A stretch of DNA of 64,000 bases. Source: Bacillus litorisediminis (GTDB taxonomy: Bacteria > Bacillota > Bacilli > Bacillales > JC228). The first letter of the stretch is position 1, and each line of letters starts with the position of its first letter. Made by a program: the position numbers and the translations under genes. Of this stretch, positions 8,428 through 16,331 are shown piece after piece. The notes beneath the pieces were generated by a model. The model saw only the letters and a list, made by a program, of their open reading frames with translations. It was not told the origin of the DNA and ran no database searches. The DNA is taken from positions 1-64,000 of the forward strand of contig NZ_JAKZKT010000023.1 in the NCBI RefSeq assembly GCF_022808645.1, given 5' to 3'.

Positions 8428-8457
8428 AAAAAACCGAGTTATTTTACTCGGTTTTTT
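8428..8457. terminator. Intrinsic terminator of patA, usable in both directions
   Basis: AAAAACCGAGT and ACTCGGTTTTT pair around TATTTT, with A and T runs outside. Confidence 0.8.
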
Positions 8458-8466
8458 ATACAAATA

Positions 8467-9618
8467 TTAGCGTGCACGTGCTCCCGCCAAATATGCCTTA
8501 ATGCCATTTAATCCTTTTTTAAGCTGAGCCATCGAACAGGCGTATGACATTCGAAAATACCCTTCCCCAAGAGGTGAGAAGGCATCCCCAGGTACGACGG
8601 CAACCTTTTGTTCACGAAGGAGGTTGGCAGCAAATTGAAATGAAGGCTCGCCATTTGGAATCGGAACAAAAAAATAAAAAGCTCCGTCTGGCAGCACAAC
8701 CTCAATCCCCATTTGGCTTAACTCCTGATAGCAATAATCTCTTCTTTTTTGATATTCCTCCCGCATTGGCAGTGCATCATCTATGCCGTTTGTTAATGCC
8801 TCTAAAGCTGCCATTTGGGAGATTGAGGTGGCACAGCTTACATTATATTGATGGACTTTTAGTATATGCTGTACGATCTGTTCCGGGCCAAACAATAGGC
8901 CAATCCTCCAGCCAGTCATGGCATGGGATTTAGACAGTCCATTAATCAGGATTGTTTGATCTTTCAGAAATTGTGAGATCGAAACATGGGTTCGTCCGTA
9001 GGTTAGCTCGCTATATATCTCGTCAGCGATTACGAATATATTTTTCCCCTTTAATAATGAAGCAATAGCTCTTAATTCATTTTCATCTAAACTGACTCCA
9101 GTCGGATTGGACGGGTAAGGCAAGATAATACATTTTGTTTGATCCGTTATGTATGTTTCAATAATATCCGCAGTAAGCTTGAAACCATTTTGTCTTACGT
9201 CCGCATATATGGGCTGACCGCCGCTTAATTGGACGAGCGGTTCATAACCGGGATATACAGGTCCAGGTAAAATAACCTCGTCCCCTTTATTTAAGATTGT
9301 TCGCAAAGCGATATCAATAGCTTCACTAGCGCCGACCGTTACAATTACTTCGTTTTCATTATAATCAAGCTTGTATTTTTGTTTTACAAATTGACAGGCT
9401 GCTTTTCTAACATCTAATCTTCCTGCATTGTAGGTATAGGTTGTGATATTCTCCTCAATTGCCCTGATTGCTGCCTTTTTGACGTGATCTGGCGTTGGAA
9501 AGTCAGGTACACCAATTGTTAAAGAAACAACATCCTCATATTCAGTAACTAAATTAAAAAACTTTCGGATCCCAGAAATTTGTATATTCTTTACATTCTC
9601 ATTGATAAGTGTTTCCAA
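8467..9618 (-). CDS. patA: PLP-dependent aminotransferase PatA
   Basis: The protein is a class I/II fold-type I aminotransferase of 383 residues, close to B. subtilis PatA, which is assigned to N-acetyl-L,L-diaminopimelate transamination in lysine synthesis. It would fill the step between dapH and dapL found elsewhere in this window. The PLP lysine is K230 in LSKSHAMTGWR, and PYPSNPTGV binds the cofactor. The start is TTG at 9618, preceded by GAAGGATG; from here residues 12-16 (IQISG-type) align exactly with the B. subtilis start, while the upstream ATG at 9636 lacks a ribosome binding site. Confidence 0.88.
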   Translation of the reverse strand: METLINENVKNIQISGIRKFFNLVTEYEDVVSLTIGVPDFPTPDHVKKAAIRAIEENITTYTYNAGRLDVRKAACQFVKQKYKLDYNENEVIVTVGASEAIDIALRTILNKGDEVILPGPVYPGYEPLVQLSGGQPIYADVRQNGFKLTADIIETYITDQTKCIILPYPSNPTGVSLDENELRAIASLLKGKNIFVIADEIYSELTYGRTHVSISQFLKDQTILINGLSKSHAMTGWRIGLLFGPEQIVQHILKVHQYNVSCATSISQMAALEALTNGIDDALPMREEYQKRRDYCYQELSQMGIEVVLPDGAFYFFVPIPNGEPSFQFAANLLREQKVAVVPGDAFSPLGEGYFRMSYACSMAQLKKGLNGIKAYLAGARAR

Positions 9619-9786
9619 AGATGAACATCCTTCCATATGGATCTTTTGTTATTTCATTTTACTTAATTTAAGACTCCTTGTCATTGTTTTGGGTGAACCG
9701 TTTTTTCCGATTCCTTATTGAAAAATTGGATAATTCTCTTTAATGAGGAAATGATAGTTTTTACATAATAAAAAGGAGTGGGATAT

Positions 9787-9936
9787 ATGAGTAATCGAAA
9801 AGAAGGAGATTTTCAATTGAGTTACGAATCTGATGGTAAAATGGGGAAACAGCAAAAATTAAAAAGAGAGTCAAAAGTAGAAAATAAAAACAAAGAAGAG
9901 GAATTTTATTTTAATGTAACGCAAAATAGTGAATGA
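9787..9936 (+). CDS. Small charged protein, 49 residues, unrecognised
   Basis: ATG at 9787 follows AAAAGGAGTGGG. The protein begins MSNRKEGDFQL and is rich in Lys/Glu, ending FYFNVTQNSE. There is no signal peptide or membrane segment and no recognisable family. It lies between patA (divergent) and the CheW-like gene on the same strand. Confidence 0.5.
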   Translation: MSNRKEGDFQLSYESDGKMGKQQKLKRESKVENKNKEEEFYFNVTQNSE

Positions 9937-9999
9937 TTTCTATGTTCTCCTCCCATTTCGTGATATAGTAAAGGTAATAAATGGGGAGGAAAGAAAAGA

Positions 10000-10437
10000 A
10001 TGGCACAATTGATTCCGACTAGTGAGGCTGTTAAAACTATAGAAATCGTAGAATTTACAGTTGGGAATAAAACATTAGGTGTTATGATAGACGCTGTTCA
10101 AGAAATTATTCATTATAGCCCCGTTACACCTATTCCTTTAGCACATCCTTTTATAAAAGGGCTGGTGGCGGTTCGCGGAGATGTACTGAGTGTTTTAAAT
10201 CTAGAAGTAATTTTGAATGAATCTTCCACATTCAATTCTAAACAGGAAAAAATGATTGTTCTTCAATGTTTAAATCATAAATTAGTGATTCACGTTGACC
10301 AGGTGACAGAAATTAAAATTTTGAATAAGACTGATCTGAACAAATCACAATCTCCATATATGAACTATGAAATTGAAACAAATACTGGACCGCTCTATAT
10401 TTTAGATGTTGAAGATATTCTAACAGAGATTAGGTAA
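10000..10437 (+). CDS. CheW-domain protein in the position of cheV
   Basis: CheW domains couple chemoreceptors to the kinase CheA. The whole 145-residue protein is one CheW domain: VEFTVGNKTLGVMIDAV at the start, then PIPLAHPFIKGLVAVRGDVLSVLNL, the usual core motif. B. subtilis has CheV here, of about 300 residues, with a C-terminal phospho-accepting receiver domain. No receiver sequence follows in any frame before the terminator at 10468, so this is CheW-only rather than a frameshifted CheV. AGGAAAGAAAAG precedes the ATG. Confidence 0.8.
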   Translation: MAQLIPTSEAVKTIEIVEFTVGNKTLGVMIDAVQEIIHYSPVTPIPLAHPFIKGLVAVRGDVLSVLNLEVILNESSTFNSKQEKMIVLQCLNHKLVIHVDQVTEIKILNKTDLNKSQSPYMNYEIETNTGPLYILDVEDILTEIR

Positions 10438-10467
10438 GAATAGGGCAAATGGCTGTAAAGGTAAAAC

Positions 10468-10507
10468 AACCGGAAAAGACAGTAGTCCTTTCCGGTTTAT
10501 TTTTTTC
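10468..10507. terminator. Shared terminator between the CheW-like gene and ykyB
   Basis: AACCGGAAA and TTTCCGGTT pair around 12 bases, followed by a TATTTTTTT tail. The ykyB stop codon lies inside the tail. Confidence 0.7.
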
Positions 10508-10982
10508 TTGATATGGGGCCATACGATTCGCCAAGTCTTTTAAAAACAGGCTTTTGGTAACCCTTTCTTGCTTTTTGGTACAGTACATCCAGATTTTCCT
10601 TAATGCCTGTATAGGATTGGAGAACCTTTTTAGCCGTGTTGAGTGACATATGAACTTTAGGATTTCTTATAGAGGAATTTAACTCACCTAAATGAGGTAA
10701 AGTTTGAAAGTCTTCTTTGGATGGAGGTATATGAAAAGTAAATTCATTACATTCAACGAGGACATCCGATTGCTGCTGACTGTATTTTGGATTATTTGAA
10801 AAATGTAATCCTATTTTCTGAGCTTTCCCTTCTTTTATTAATTTGATTAAGGCTTCTTGTTTTAATTTGTATAAATATTTATTATTAGTAGCTGTTTTTG
10901 CATGCCGGTTCACGGTAAAAATAGCCTTGGCTATCGTATGGGGTGTCAGCGTGAACGGCTTCGAGTCTGTTGACCTTTGCAA
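10497..10982 (-). CDS. ykyB: YkyB family protein
   Basis: The 161-residue protein begins at a TTG (10982) placed by AAGGAG nine bases upstream. It is basic, with HTIAKAIFTVNRHAKTA near the N-terminus and KLGLHFS/KIGLHFSNNPKYSQQ in the middle, as in B. subtilis YkyB, which lies next to cheV there. No enzymatic motif is visible and the function is unknown. Confidence 0.85.
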   Translation of the reverse strand: MQRSTDSKPFTLTPHTIAKAIFTVNRHAKTATNNKYLYKLKQEALIKLIKEGKAQKIGLHFSNNPKYSQQQSDVLVECNEFTFHIPPSKEDFQTLPHLGELNSSIRNPKVHMSLNTAKKVLQSYTGIKENLDVLYQKARKGYQKPVFKRLGESYGPISRKK

Positions 10983-11110
10983 GCGATTAATCTCCTTTCT
11001 TATATTTAAACATTGTTTTCTATCCTAATAAATAGATAACATCTGATTTTTATTATACCGTGATTCTTCTTTTATGCAAAGGCAGTTTACAGTTATTTAT
11101 TTTATAATAA

Positions 11111-11154
11111 ATAGAGGCCATCCCATTGGAAATTCAAATGGAGATGGTCCCTAT
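11111..11154 (-). terminator. Probable terminator of the 11188 gene
   Basis: ATAGAGGCCATCCCATT pairs with AATGGAGATGGTCCCTAT with small bulges. On the minus strand an AT-rich tail follows. Confidence 0.5.
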
Positions 11155-11187
11155 AAAATAGATTTTCTACTGTATAATCATTAATCT

Positions 11188-11451
11188 TTAAGAATAGATA
11201 TTGATTGTTTCTTGAACGGGATAGCCTCCGCCCCCGCCGTAGTATGGCCCATAGGCAGGGTAGGCAGGAGGATATACTGGCGGATACGGATAAGGCGGAT
11301 AATATGGCCGATAGAAAAAAGGGGCAACCGCTAATCCGGCCAGACCGCCTAAAACAAATGGGAAAAATGGAAAAAAACGAGTGTCATGCTGGCTTCGGCG
11401 GAATGATGGATAAACAAATTGAGGATGCATATATCTGTAAACGGAATGCAT
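11188..11451 (-). CDS. Tyr/Pro/Gly-rich small protein, possibly spore-coat or cell-surface
   Basis: The 87-residue protein begins after AGAGGAGGTAG. Residues 26-46 form a hydrophobic stretch (FFPFFPFVLGGLAGLAVAPF), and the following 30 residues are repeats of Tyr-Pro-Pro and Tyr-Gly (YPPYPYPPVYPPAYP, then YYGGGGGYP). Such composition is typical of coat-associated or surface-exposed structural proteins in Bacillus. That is an inference from composition only; the hydrophobic segment makes a membrane anchor possible too. Confidence 0.6.
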   Translation of the reverse strand: MHSVYRYMHPQFVYPSFRRSQHDTRFFPFFPFVLGGLAGLAVAPFFYRPYYPPYPYPPVYPPAYPAYGPYYGGGGGYPVQETINIYS

Positions 11452-11563
11452 GTATTCTACCTCCTCTCTTTTCAGACGAATCTTACTTTAGTGTATGGAA
11501 TAAGGTTAGTCTCGCGCCTGTCCCCTATGAATACGGGCAATCTGCCTAAAGAGGTGAATTCTA

Positions 11564-11941
11564 TTGGTTCGCATAATTGCTGTTGGTGTTGGCGGTGGGA
11601 TTGGAGCATTAACACGGTTTTGGATATTAGATCCATCAGCCATATTTCCGTTTTCTACCTTACTAATCAATATAATTGGGTCCTTTTTAATTACCTTTTT
11701 TACATATGTATGGCTTGACCGCGAAATCATTAAAGCCCTATTGACAACTGGATTTTGTGGGGGATTTACAACTATGTCTGCCTTTTCGGGGGAAGTGTAC
11801 GCTCTCTTCAGCATTGATATTTGGATCGCTTGGCTCTATATTTTATTGTCTGTAGGATTGGGCATAGCAGCTGCAGTAGCTGGAGAGAAAGCAGCTCGCC
11901 TTGTGAAAAAACAATTCAGGGGCAGTCCTCATGTCTCTTAG
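11564..11941 (+). CDS. crcB: Fluoride efflux channel subunit CrcB (Fluc), first copy
   Basis: Fluc/CrcB proteins export fluoride as antiparallel dimers in the cytoplasmic membrane. The 125-residue protein has four hydrophobic helices, GGGIGALTRF near the start, INIIGSFL in helix 2 and GFCGGFTTMSAFSGE in helix 3. The start is TTG 11564, after AAAGAGGTGAA. The end overlaps the second copy by 11 bases. A same-strand pair of unequal copies usually means a heterodimeric channel with fixed opposite topologies. Confidence 0.9.
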   Translation: MVRIIAVGVGGGIGALTRFWILDPSAIFPFSTLLINIIGSFLITFFTYVWLDREIIKALLTTGFCGGFTTMSAFSGEVYALFSIDIWIAWLYILLSVGLGIAAAVAGEKAARLVKKQFRGSPHVS

Positions 11942-12293
11942 TCTATTACTTCTCATCTTTATAGGCGGGTTTGTTGGAGCTGTTGCTAGAGATAGAATCA
12001 TTCAATGGATGCAAAATCTGAAAAACCGCTTTGCGGGAACAGTGTTTGTTAATAGTACTGGCTCTTTTTTATTAGGTGTATTCAGTCATTTAATGGATTC
12101 ATCCGGTTCGATTTGGGGAGTAGTGATCAGTACTGGAATAATTGGTTCGTATACGACATTTTCCACATATAGCCATGATGCTTACAGCTTGTGGAAGGGA
12201 AGAAAAAGTGTTTTTTGGATGTATGCAGCAGGAACGATCATTTTGAGTGTAGCCTTTTTTGGGGTTGGACGATTCATTGCAAGTAGCTTATAG
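11931..12293 (+). CDS. crcB: Fluoride efflux channel subunit CrcB (Fluc), second copy
   Basis: The 120-residue partner of the preceding gene has GGFVGAVARDR, the asparagine of FVNSTGSFLLG, and GIIGSYTTFSTYSHD, the conserved pore and sodium-site region. Charged residues are distributed differently from copy 1, as expected if the two insert in opposite orientation. It is translationally coupled through the 11-base overlap. I saw no fluoride riboswitch upstream of the pair. Confidence 0.9.
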   Translation: MSLSLLLLIFIGGFVGAVARDRIIQWMQNLKNRFAGTVFVNSTGSFLLGVFSHLMDSSGSIWGVVISTGIIGSYTTFSTYSHDAYSLWKGRKSVFWMYAAGTIILSVAFFGVGRFIASSL

Positions 12294-12294
12294 A

Positions 12295-12338
12295 AAAAAG
12301 AGCAATGGATTAGCTGCTTGGCCATTCATTGCTCTTTT
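12295..12338. terminator. Shared terminator of crcB pair and ykuE
   Basis: AAAAGAGCAATGGA-type and TTCATTGCTCTTTT arms pair with T runs outside on both strands. Confidence 0.75.
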
Positions 12339-12340
12339 GA

Positions 12341-13207
12341 TTATTCGCTTTCAAGCTGGAATACTGTAATCTCTGGTCTGGATAAAAAGCGGAAAGGAAG
12401 TCTTGTTGTTCCTAAACCCCGATTTACATAAAGCGTTAGATTCTGATTTTTGTTAATCTCATAAAATCCATCATAATATTCTTCCCCAAAAGGGGGTTTT
12501 ACCAGCGCACCTATGAAAGGGATTTGTACCTGGCCGCCATGACTATGTCCGCTTAATTGAAAGTGAAATCCAAATGTCGAGGCTGTATCGGCTAAATCAG
12601 GTGCATGTGATAAGAGCAGTTTAAACGTATCTGCACCCATTTTATCGGTAATAGCCTGGAAGTCAGGTGTTCCTAACATTGGATCGTCAAGTCCTGCCAG
12701 ATAAAAAAAATCTGAATTTTTAGCGATCGTAACAACTTCATTTTGTAATAGGGTAAAACCGGATCGTTTCATAATTTGACCATATAGGTTTGTCCCATAT
12801 CCGCCATGGTCGTGGTTTCCGTACACAGCATACTTACCTAGCGGAGCGGTTAATGATTGAAGTATGGGGATGATTTGTTCTGAATAAGGATAGTTTTGGG
12901 GCTCGTCCATCAGATCGCCGGTAAACACAATAATATCCGGCTTTAAAGCCATTATTTTATCCGCAGCTAATGTAAGGTCTTGCAGTTCATAGTGAAAACC
13001 TAGATGAGTATCGCTAAATTGCACGATTTTAGTTCCTGTAAATCCCTGCGGAATTGATTGTTTTTTAATGGAATATGAATTTATTTCTAGCCAATAGGGT
13101 TCCAAATGTTTGGCATAATAATAACCTCCTGAAATGGAGGCAATCGAAGCACCTACGGTTTTAAATCCGTTTTTTAAAAAGCTCCTTCTCGAAATCTTTT
13201 TTTTCAT
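12341..13207 (-). CDS. ykuE: Tat-exported metallophosphoesterase YkuE
   Basis: The 288-residue calcineurin-like phosphoesterase begins with a twin-arginine signal, KISRRSFLKNG, then a hydrophobic stretch. B. subtilis YkuE is a known Tat substrate that acts at the cell wall. Metal-binding motifs run in order: FSDTHLG, FTGDLMD, GNHDHGG, LSHAPD and SGHSHGGQ, all complete. ATG 13207 is chosen over TTG 13219 because it places the Tat motif close to the N-terminus as in the homologue; the ribosome binding site is weak for both. Confidence 0.88.
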   Translation of the reverse strand: MKKKISRRSFLKNGFKTVGASIASISGGYYYAKHLEPYWLEINSYSIKKQSIPQGFTGTKIVQFSDTHLGFHYELQDLTLAADKIMALKPDIIVFTGDLMDEPQNYPYSEQIIPILQSLTAPLGKYAVYGNHDHGGYGTNLYGQIMKRSGFTLLQNEVVTIAKNSDFFYLAGLDDPMLGTPDFQAITDKMGADTFKLLLSHAPDLADTASTFGFHFQLSGHSHGGQVQIPFIGALVKPPFGEEYYDGFYEINKNQNLTLYVNRGLGTTRLPFRFLSRPEITVFQLESE

Positions 13208-13393
13208 GATAAATCCCAACCTGAAATTCTTTTATTATGAATCTGTTACAAATTACATCAAAGCCGACAATTAAATTGAAACGAACACTTGAAAGTTGTC
13301 TTGCTTATATTTCTTAATACTATCAGAGTCTAATGAAAATGGAAATTGTCATTATTATCCTCTTGTTAAAATAAAATTGCTATTACTTAAACT

Positions 13394-13422
13394 TTGACAA
13401 AAAGACCAATTGTCCTTTAAAG
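13394..13422 (+). promoter_or_regulatory. Possible promoter of the 13464 gene
   Basis: A perfect -35 TTGACA (13394-13399) is followed 17 bases later by TTAAAG, a weak -10. GACAA and TTGTC (13396-13400 and 13410-13414) form a short inverted repeat over the -35. Confidence 0.3.
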
Positions 13423-13463
13423 TTTGTATAACTGCTATTTTAATAGCTTTAGGGGGAGCCAAA

Positions 13464-13685
13464 ATGAAATCTCAAGCTAAAATGGAAGTACTCGTTTTGC
13501 CAACTGTTAATGGTACTGTTAAAGTATGGGTTTATGGCTACCAAAGAGCTGGTGATTTTGGGAAAGCAATTGCTGTTTATGGCAGTACTGCGGTAACGGC
13601 AAAAGGATATAACCGAAAAAAAACGATTATCAGATCCTTAACAAAGTTAAATCAATTGCTGATCGATCAGGAAAACGGTCTATAA
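13464..13685 (+). CDS. Conserved small hypothetical protein
   Basis: The 73-residue protein begins MKSQAKMEVLVLPT at ATG 13464, 6 bases after AGGGGGAGCC; an upstream in-frame start at 13410 lies in the promoter region. VKVWVYGYQRAGDFGKAIAVYGSTAVTAKGYNRKKTI suggests a small alpha/beta fold. No family is recognised. Confidence 0.6.
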   Translation: MKSQAKMEVLVLPTVNGTVKVWVYGYQRAGDFGKAIAVYGSTAVTAKGYNRKKTIIRSLTKLNQLLIDQENGL

Positions 13686-13687
13686 TA

Positions 13688-13727
13688 AAGCCGTCAGCTA
13701 CTTCTTGTAACTGACGGCTCTTTTTTC
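13688..13727. terminator. Shared terminator overlapping the 3' end of the C39-like gene
   Basis: AGCCGTCAG and CTGACGGCT pair around 13 bases, then CTTTTTT. The stop of the minus-strand gene (13698) lies in the loop. Confidence 0.8.
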
Positions 13728-14429
13728 TAAAGCTTCCCAGGATTGAATAAATTGCTCCTTATTTACTTTTGCTTGTTTTACTCCACTTAGAGGGTCGTTA
13801 AGGTAAACATTTTCTTGATCATACCCGACTAATACTACAACATGAAGATCCAAGGGTGTTTTGATAGTTTTTCCCTGATGGTCCCAGGATTCCCATCTGT
13901 TTGGCAGTTTGTAATCACCTGTTGTCCAAATCACAATAGGAAAACCTTTCCCTACATGAGTTAATAAAGAGGAAAAGGGCATGTTCGTAAGATTAATGGC
14001 TTTTCCTTCTAAATATTGGTTAATCAAATCTTCAATAGGCTCATCAAACACCGCATATCCCATTTTCTTTCCAGTCATATCTCCAACAAAACCTTCTGCA
14101 GGATTTCCCCAGCTGACAATATCTTTGCTATTCATTACAATCGGGTCAGGATCTTTACTTACTTGCTTGTATAGCTCCATTTTATTAACAGGAACCCCTG
14201 CATATTGAAGTATCATCGCAGTACTGGTTACTTCACATCCGTATTTTAATTCTGGGTTTTGTTTAATTAATGGAACATCCAGCATAATCTCTTTTTTAAC
14301 TTCTTCTTGTTGGACTAATTTTTTTGGTTCATAATTTATTGTATAGGATGTAGCAACATCATGATTGGCGAGATGTTGCTGGCATCCAATGAGCGGAATA
14401 AAAATAAATAAGAAGATCAACCACTTCAT
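13698..14429 (-). CDS. C39-like cysteine peptidase lipoprotein
   Basis: This 243-residue protein has a lipoprotein signal ending LIGC. The mature part carries a peptidase C39_2 (papain-like) domain: LDVPLIKQNPELKYGCEVTS gives the nucleophile cysteine (near 65), DLHVVVLVGYD the histidine (near 203) and YLNDPLSG the third residue. Similar bacillar proteins resemble YvpB. Substrate is unknown; processing or cross-linking of surface protein or peptidoglycan peptides is possible. GGGGAGGTC precedes the ATG. Confidence 0.8.
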   Translation of the reverse strand: MKWLIFLFIFIPLIGCQQHLANHDVATSYTINYEPKKLVQQEEVKKEIMLDVPLIKQNPELKYGCEVTSTAMILQYAGVPVNKMELYKQVSKDPDPIVMNSKDIVSWGNPAEGFVGDMTGKKMGYAVFDEPIEDLINQYLEGKAINLTNMPFSSLLTHVGKGFPIVIWTTGDYKLPNRWESWDHQGKTIKTPLDLHVVVLVGYDQENVYLNDPLSGVKQAKVNKEQFIQSWEALEKRAVSYKK

Positions 14430-14527
14430 AAGGTAAGACCTCCCCTAAACTACCGCTTATATATAGAGTGGTCTGATCGAAAGAAATCCATGATGAATAA
14501 GTTTTGGAAGAAAAGGGTGGAAATCAG

Positions 14528-15748
14528 ATGAATATTGACCCTCTTGATATAATTTCAAATTTGGATCATTTAGTTCCTTTTTATGAACCATTCTTTAGCG
14601 CTGAAGACCTTCAAATTGTCGGATATGAGGCAGTTGGAAAATTTATAAAAGATGATACTGCTTTTGAAATGGATTCCTTTTTTATGGATCAGCAAATACC
14701 GGAGGAGTACCGTCTCGAGGCTTATATTCATTTAATGAATCGGGCTATGGATCATTTAATCCAGGAAAAACAATCCGGATTTTTGGCTTTTAGAATGGAT
14801 CCTGCTATCCTGCTTTATGATGTGGAAGAATCCATTATTAAAACAGTTCTTTCTAAGCAACACGAGGGCTTTTTTCCATCTCAAATTATTTTTGTTTTGC
14901 CGGAGGAAAGTCTAAAAGGGATTGAAGGTTCAATTGAACACTCGGTTCAATTTTTCAAAACCTTTGGATTCCGGATTGCGATTGAAAATGCAGAATCCAG
15001 CGGCGTGAGGCTAGAGAGGATTGCACCTTTATCACCCCATTTTATTCGGGTTCATCTTTCATCATTAAAGTCACAGACAGGCACGATTGGAATCGATGAA
15101 ACAATCTATGCGCTTAGTTCATTTGCCCGAAAAATAGGGGCTACCTTAATGTTTGACAAGATTGAAATGGAGCATCAATTAATGTTTGCCTGGAAAAATG
15201 GAGGCAGGTATTATCAGGGGCCATTATTGGCAAGGGCCTCTTCCGCATTTGAGAAGAAAGATAAAAGTAAAGAGCTTCTTAAGAAGGAATTATCCAGGTT
15301 TATGTCATTTGAAAAGAAAAAACTCGAGGCTTTAAAAGCACTGGAAACAAAGCTTTATGAAGAATTAAACGGTTTATTGGACAAATACAAAAATAATCAT
15401 GACTTTGAAGAGCTGATCCAAGAAGCAGCTGCTCTTCTAAAGGAACGTGCATTTAGGGTGTATGTCTGTGACGAAGATGGGTATCAGCTGTCATCCAATT
15501 TGCTTAGACAGGGCCAAAAGTGGATTCATCAAATGGAGTATCTTCAAAAAAATTGGAGCTGGAGACCTTATTTTCTTGAAAATGTATTTAAAATGAGCCA
15601 TTCCAAACAAGGTTTACTGTCTGATTTGTATAGTGATATTGAAACGGGGGAATGGATTCGAACTTTTTCGATCCCCATCACTAATCGTTCCTTTTTATTT
15701 ATAGACTTGTCCTATTCATTCCTTTTCGATGAGGAAAATTTACTTTAA
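14528..15748 (+). CDS. ykuI: EAL-like c-di-GMP-binding protein YkuI
   Basis: The 406-residue protein matches B. subtilis YkuI throughout, including the C-terminal PAS-like YkuI_C domain (WSWRPYFLENV, FSDLYSD/LSDLYSDIETGE, FIDL). In the EAL domain the signature is VGYEAVGKF (about 32-40), without E-A-L or the usual L-R/G-R. Other catalytic positions are altered (ENAES, LPEES), so phosphodiesterase activity is doubtful; YkuI of B. subtilis binds c-di-GMP with no clear activity. ATG 14528 follows GGGTGG; a TTG at 14504 is less likely. Confidence 0.88.
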   Translation: MNIDPLDIISNLDHLVPFYEPFFSAEDLQIVGYEAVGKFIKDDTAFEMDSFFMDQQIPEEYRLEAYIHLMNRAMDHLIQEKQSGFLAFRMDPAILLYDVEESIIKTVLSKQHEGFFPSQIIFVLPEESLKGIEGSIEHSVQFFKTFGFRIAIENAESSGVRLERIAPLSPHFIRVHLSSLKSQTGTIGIDETIYALSSFARKIGATLMFDKIEMEHQLMFAWKNGGRYYQGPLLARASSAFEKKDKSKELLKKELSRFMSFEKKKLEALKALETKLYEELNGLLDKYKNNHDFEELIQEAAALLKERAFRVYVCDEDGYQLSSNLLRQGQKWIHQMEYLQKNWSWRPYFLENVFKMSHSKQGLLSDLYSDIETGEWIRTFSIPITNRSFLFIDLSYSFLFDEENLL

Positions 15749-15880
15749 ACTGCCAAAAATTTAACAGGGTAATGGAACCGTTGCGGTGGAAAGGTAAGTT
15801 TAAAGAAAAATCCGATTTAATATTTTGGGAAGTACAGAAATGCTCACCAATAATTCCCCATTATTAGGAGGAATGAAAAT

Positions 15881-16117
15881 ATGTCAAGTTTTATGCTGAT
15901 TTTAACTCTAGGCGCTGTAGTCATTTCGATTTTTGCGCTGGTGTACACGTATTATGTAGCCAGACAGCAAAGAGTTCTCAGAGGAGAGGTAGACAGTAAA
16001 ATAGGTGAAGATGTTCAAGATCATCCGTATGCGAGAAATCCTGTATTTTTGGCGTATCTTATTTTTGGCGGCTTAGTTTTACTGTTCATTTTATTTTTTG
16101 CTTACCAATACTATTGA
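15881..16117 (+). CDS. Small protein with two transmembrane segments
   Basis: The 78-residue protein has hydrophobic helices at about 3-25 and 55-76 separated by a charged, cytoplasm-like loop (RQQRVLRGEVDSKIGED). TAGGAGGAATG precedes the ATG. It has its own terminator. I do not recognise the family. Confidence 0.65.
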   Translation: MSSFMLILTLGAVVISIFALVYTYYVARQQRVLRGEVDSKIGEDVQDHPYARNPVFLAYLIFGGLVLLFILFFAYQYY

Positions 16118-16120
16118 TCA

Positions 16121-16163
16121 TAAAATCCCTCGTCTTTCCTGTACTGCGAGGGATTTTATTTTT
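16121..16163 (+). terminator. Intrinsic terminator
   Basis: TAAAATCCCTCG and CGAGGGATTTTA pair perfectly over 12 bases, followed by TTTTTA. Confidence 0.8.
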
Positions 16164-16313
16164 AAAGAACTTTTTTACAGTACTAAACATATTTCTACAT
16201 TTTTCCATCAATCCAAGGTAGTTTTTTGTTAAAAAATAGCGTGAATTTACGAACGATTACACGTCAATCCCTGCATTTTAGTTGATACAATTTTGGTACA
16301 ACCCTTGAGGGAG

Positions 16314-16331
16314 ATGATGAATAAAAAATGA
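16314..16331 (+). other. Five-codon minicistron overlapping the next start
   Basis: ATG ATG AAT AAA AAA TGA (MMNKK) starts 5 bases after GAGGGAG. Its TGA overlaps the ATG of the following gene as ATGA. The same ribosome binding site is otherwise 14 bases from 16328, too far for good initiation, so translational coupling is plausible. Confidence 0.4.

Noticed and set aside
11460-11563. Fluoride riboswitch upstream of the crcB pair
   Set aside because: I could not find the expected conserved GAUGG and pseudoknot elements in the 100 bases before the gene; a covariance search would settle it.
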